DNA of 64,000 nt from Bacillus pseudomycoides (lineage in GTDB: Bacteria; Bacillota; Bacilli; Bacillales; Bacillaceae_G), in NCBI RefSeq assembly GCF_022811845.1, contig NZ_CP064268.1, forward strand, positions 124,001-188,000, written 5' to 3'. The notes beneath the pieces were generated by a model. That model ran no database searches and was not told the origin of the DNA. It saw nothing but the letters and a program-made list of their open reading frames with translations. Shown one piece after another: positions 61,564 through 64,000 of the stretch (the first letter of the stretch is position 1; each line of letters opens with the position of its first letter). The translations under genes and the position numbers were made by a program.

Positions 61564-62913
61564 TTATTTAATTCGTGAAGGGCTAATATGCTCTAGCCAT
61601 AGAATACCATCATATTGTTGGTTAGGAATCATGATTTCATCTATAAATCCCCAATACTGCCCGATAATAGGCATATACATCCAAGAGGTTTCAGGGCGAT
61701 TTTCCTCACCTTTTAAATTTACAAATACTTGCGGATGTTGTGCAGCTTTCAAAATTTCTTCGACACTATTGGCTTGATGCGTTTCCTTTACATTTTTAAT
61801 CTGTGTATTATCCGAAACTAAACTGCTACCACTATATGCAAATAAACCGACTGTGTACATTTGATTTTTCAAATACTGTGGTATCATATCCATCATATTT
61901 GGGAATGGGAGTGGGGATGCGGCTTGAATCATATTAGAATTTTGTTTTCTAATATGATAATTGTGTCCCCACACAATCATTTTTTTATTCTTAAATTGCA
62001 TCTCGCTTAACCATGCTAAATTCTGTGCCATCCTTTGATCTCGAGTGTAAACTGCGAAATCATCTGGATATTTTTCAGGTGGAATATTCTTCCGCTCTTT
62101 CACTTCATTTGGGATATATGTTTTAAGCGTATCGATTCGAATCTTAATTGACTTTTCTAGAAGATTTACATCATAGGATGCTTTAGGCGCTACTTGTTGC
62201 AATTCATTTTTATGTTGTTGGATAAACTCTTTTATTTTTTCGTATTTGTCCAAAAGGGATGCCTGCATTGCTTCAAATTCCTTATAAGAAGAGACAGAAC
62301 GATATTTCACGATTTCTCCTTCTGCTTCTACAAGTAATTTACCTATTTCAGGATTCAATTTCCCAATCCATTCATTTGCAGATGTTGCAAATATAGCAGT
62401 CGCAGCATCCCCAGGTATTTGTATATCAAATCCCGTTAAAACAAGAGGTGTTCCTTTTTCTTTTTGTTCTTTTATATATTGAAATAATTCTTCCACATCT
62501 TCTGTATACCAAACATCATAAATAGCTTTCTTCATGGCTTGTTCCGCTGTTAAATCATCTATATTTTGATACACAGCATTCGCTTCCGCAAAGCCTGATT
62601 CAAATGCAATCACATCATAACCCATTTCTTCATGCAAATACTTAATGATACGAACCTTTGATTGATTCATTTCTGTTGAACCATGAGTAGACTCACCTAG
62701 TGAAACAATACGTTTGCCCTGTAAGGTTTGTTTCAAAAATGATAAATCTTCATTCGAACTAGCAGTTGGTTCTTGTAATTTAACCGCATGTTCACGAACC
62801 CAATTCTGCCATTTTGGTTGATCTGCAGGCAGTTCTTCAGCAGCTGCTACTGTTGAAAACGTTGTTAGTGCAAATAAAGTAGTTACGAATCCTTTTTTCC
62901 ATTTTGAAAACAC
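61564..62913 (-). CDS. Erythromycin-esterase-family protein, secreted
   Basis: ATG 62913 follows AGGAGGG. The 449-residue protein has a signal peptide (WKKGFVTTLFALTTFSTVAA) and the Ere family motifs SLGESTHGSTE, VIAFESGFAEAN and IVWGHNYHIRKQ, including the proposed general-base histidine. Ere enzymes open the macrolactone ring. B. cereus-group homologues include succinoglycan-biosynthesis-type Ere proteins without proven resistance activity, so the substrate is uncertain. It stands alone. Confidence 0.88.
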   Translation of the reverse strand: MFSKWKKGFVTTLFALTTFSTVAAAEELPADQPKWQNWVREHAVKLQEPTASSNEDLSFLKQTLQGKRIVSLGESTHGSTEMNQSKVRIIKYLHEEMGYDVIAFESGFAEANAVYQNIDDLTAEQAMKKAIYDVWYTEDVEELFQYIKEQKEKGTPLVLTGFDIQIPGDAATAIFATSANEWIGKLNPEIGKLLVEAEGEIVKYRSVSSYKEFEAMQASLLDKYEKIKEFIQQHKNELQQVAPKASYDVNLLEKSIKIRIDTLKTYIPNEVKERKNIPPEKYPDDFAVYTRDQRMAQNLAWLSEMQFKNKKMIVWGHNYHIRKQNSNMIQAASPLPFPNMMDMIPQYLKNQMYTVGLFAYSGSSLVSDNTQIKNVKETHQANSVEEILKAAQHPQVFVNLKGEENRPETSWMYMPIIGQYWGFIDEIMIPNQQYDGILWLEHISPSRIK

Positions 62914-63570
62914 ACATATCCCTCCTGATTTTTTATAAACTTTATTACATAAATCTAATTATCTATCATCAATTTGAAAAAATGGGAATAATTAGATTTA
63001 TATGTTTATACTAGAGGATGGATTTTATAAAAATCAAGAAAAAAGTATAATAATCCTATAATTTTAAAATATCACCAATAGAATTCTCCTTCCTCAAAAA
63101 ATAAGAAAGGAGAAGCTTTCATTTTCTGTTTTGGGGTAATTCTGAATTCTTAAGTTGATGGATGTGTATGGTGACCCTATATCTATATTTTTACTAACTT
63201 ATTACGATATCGATGTTGATTTAAAGTGTTTTATATGAAATGAGAAAATGGATTTTTAAGGAATATAAACACAATAAACCTTTCCATTTTATTAATTCAC
63301 ATAATTTTCAAAATTATAATCTCTAAATGTTAATATTTGTTATATAATAAACCTATCAAGCATCATCCCTATGCTTTTGTAATATGCCTGTTAAGATAGT
63401 TTGTGTTACCCTTTTGTCACCTTACCTTAAAAAGAACTTGTAGTGATGGGCTACAAGTTTTTTTGTATAAGCCCCAAAATCTTTAATTTATCAACAAAAT
63501 GAATTTTCACCTCATTATAAGGAGTTTATTAAATTATATTCTGAAAAATTAATAGAAGGAGGAAATAGGA
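62914..63570. other. Intergenic region
   Basis: It contains a hairpin at about 63080-63120 (TTCTCCTT/AAGGAGAA), a copy of the dispersed repeat (63149-63180) and a terminator-like stem AACTTGTAG/CTACAAGTT with TTTTTTT at 63435-63465. No gene. Confidence 0.6.
63435..63465 (+). terminator. Hairpin with T run
   Basis: AACTTGTAG (63435-63443) pairs with CTACAAGTT (63451-63459), followed by six T. Confidence 0.8.
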
Positions 63571-64000
63571 ATGAAAACACGTATCAAGCAAATTAACAGT
63601 GGTGTAGTTAACCAAGAGTGCATAAAGCAAATTATAGAATTATGGAATAACAATGCCATAGAAACTGCAGAATGTGAATTAGATGAGAGTGATAAAAAGG
63701 GAATCCAAGAGCAAATAGAACAATATATCCAATCAAAATATGGTGTGGTTTTTGTAGCAATTAATGAAAATCAGCAGGTTATTGGTTATGGTATTGCTTC
63801 TATGAAACAAGATTTAGTTAGTAATATATTATATGGTCAAGTAGACGAAGTATACGTAACATCAGAGTATCGAAGACAAAGAGTTGCTAAAAACTTAGTA
63901 GATAATTTAATGAATTGGTTTAACCAACAGGATATTTCTTTATTTCATGTTTATGTTGATTTAGAAAATGACCTAGCCTTAGAGTTTTGGGAGAAAATAG
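63571..64000 (+). CDS. GNAT acetyltransferase (3' end outside window)
   Basis: ATG 63571 has GAAGGAGG upstream. The visible 143 residues include VVFVAINENQQVIGYGIASM, the strand pair of the GNAT core, and VDEVYVTSEYRRQRVAKNLV, the acetyl-CoA-binding loop (R-R-Q-R-V-A). The protein continues beyond 64000. Substrate not predictable; it is unrelated in detail to the other GNAT at 7012. Confidence 0.85.
   Translation, partial: MKTRIKQINSGVVNQECIKQIIELWNNNAIETAECELDESDKKGIQEQIEQYIQSKYGVVFVAINENQQVIGYGIASMKQDLVSNILYGQVDEVYVTSEYRRQRVAKNLVDNLMNWFNQQDISLFHVYVDLENDLALEFWEKI

Overview
The window looks like part of a large, low-GC plasmid or plasmid-prophage of the Bacillus cereus group, most likely a B. 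thuringiensis-type strain. The evidence is strong GGAGG ribosome-binding sites with frequent TTG/GTG starts, IS240-like IS6-family insertion sequences in more than a dozen whole or broken copies, small secreted proteins of types seen in the B. cereus group (DUF5065-like, DUF3238-like), and two aerolysin-type (ETX/MTX2) toxin genes. No rRNA, tRNA or CRISPR array was seen.

Layout. 0-3.1 kb: a MarR regulator (cut by the window edge) diverges from a DUF3238-like gene and azoR, followed by an MFS exporter. 3.1-9.1 kb: two decayed IS6-family copies (type B, ends GGTTCTGGTGCAAA) bracket small membrane proteins, two immunity-like genes and a GNAT acetyltransferase. 9.1-13.8 kb: small membrane genes, a family of CGGCAA..TTATGCTTCC repeats, then two almost identical IS240-type copies (type A, ends GGTTCTGTTGCAAAG) bracketing three small genes. 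13.9-17.2 kb: a phage/bacteriocin-like lysis module (UviB/BhlA-type holin, SH3-containing amidase, ArpU-type regulator, a frameshifted UviA/TcdR-like sigma factor and an RsoA-like protein). 18.5-19.9 kb: two secreted beta-rich proteins, one with an in-frame stop. 20.5-32.8 kb: a prophage-type control and replication region, with an AimR-like (arbitrium receptor) regulator, XRE repressors, DnaB helicase, a replication protein, a Rha antirepressor, a small secreted peptide gene, a structured element resembling IS200/IS605 ends, an excisionase-like protein and a tyrosine integrase.

33-41 kb: an Rpn-type nuclease, then a compact candidate RiPP operon (26-residue precursor, hairpin, SagB-type dehydrogenase, MFS exporter) and a multidomain secreted metallophosphoesterase. 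40.5-45.5 kb: an IS graveyard holding a truncated resolvase, a macrolide-type glycosyltransferase, a broken IS3-family element and a 26-residue hydrophobic peptide gene with an upstream cre-like site. 45.6-50.9 kb: a sugar-phosphate sensing and uptake locus (response regulator, histidine kinase and PhnD-like lipoprotein diverging from a UhpT/PgtP-type transporter). 51.5-61.4 kb: a complete 9074-bp Tn3-family transposon (52254-61327), flanked by TTAAA target duplications and nested inside an IS6 transposase gene. It carries tnpA, a resolvase, a response-regulator relic with an intact histidine kinase, and two secreted ETX/MTX2-type toxin genes. 61.5-64 kb: an erythromycin-esterase-like secreted protein and a GNAT acetyltransferase cut by the window edge.

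Together the window is an accessory mosaic. IS6-family copies mark cassette boundaries, a phage-like backbone supplies replication and integration, and cargo includes toxins, peptides, lysis functions and stress or antibiotic-related enzymes. Several genes carry single-base frameshifts, some in homopolymers; these could be true decay or sequencing error, which the sequence alone cannot tell apart.
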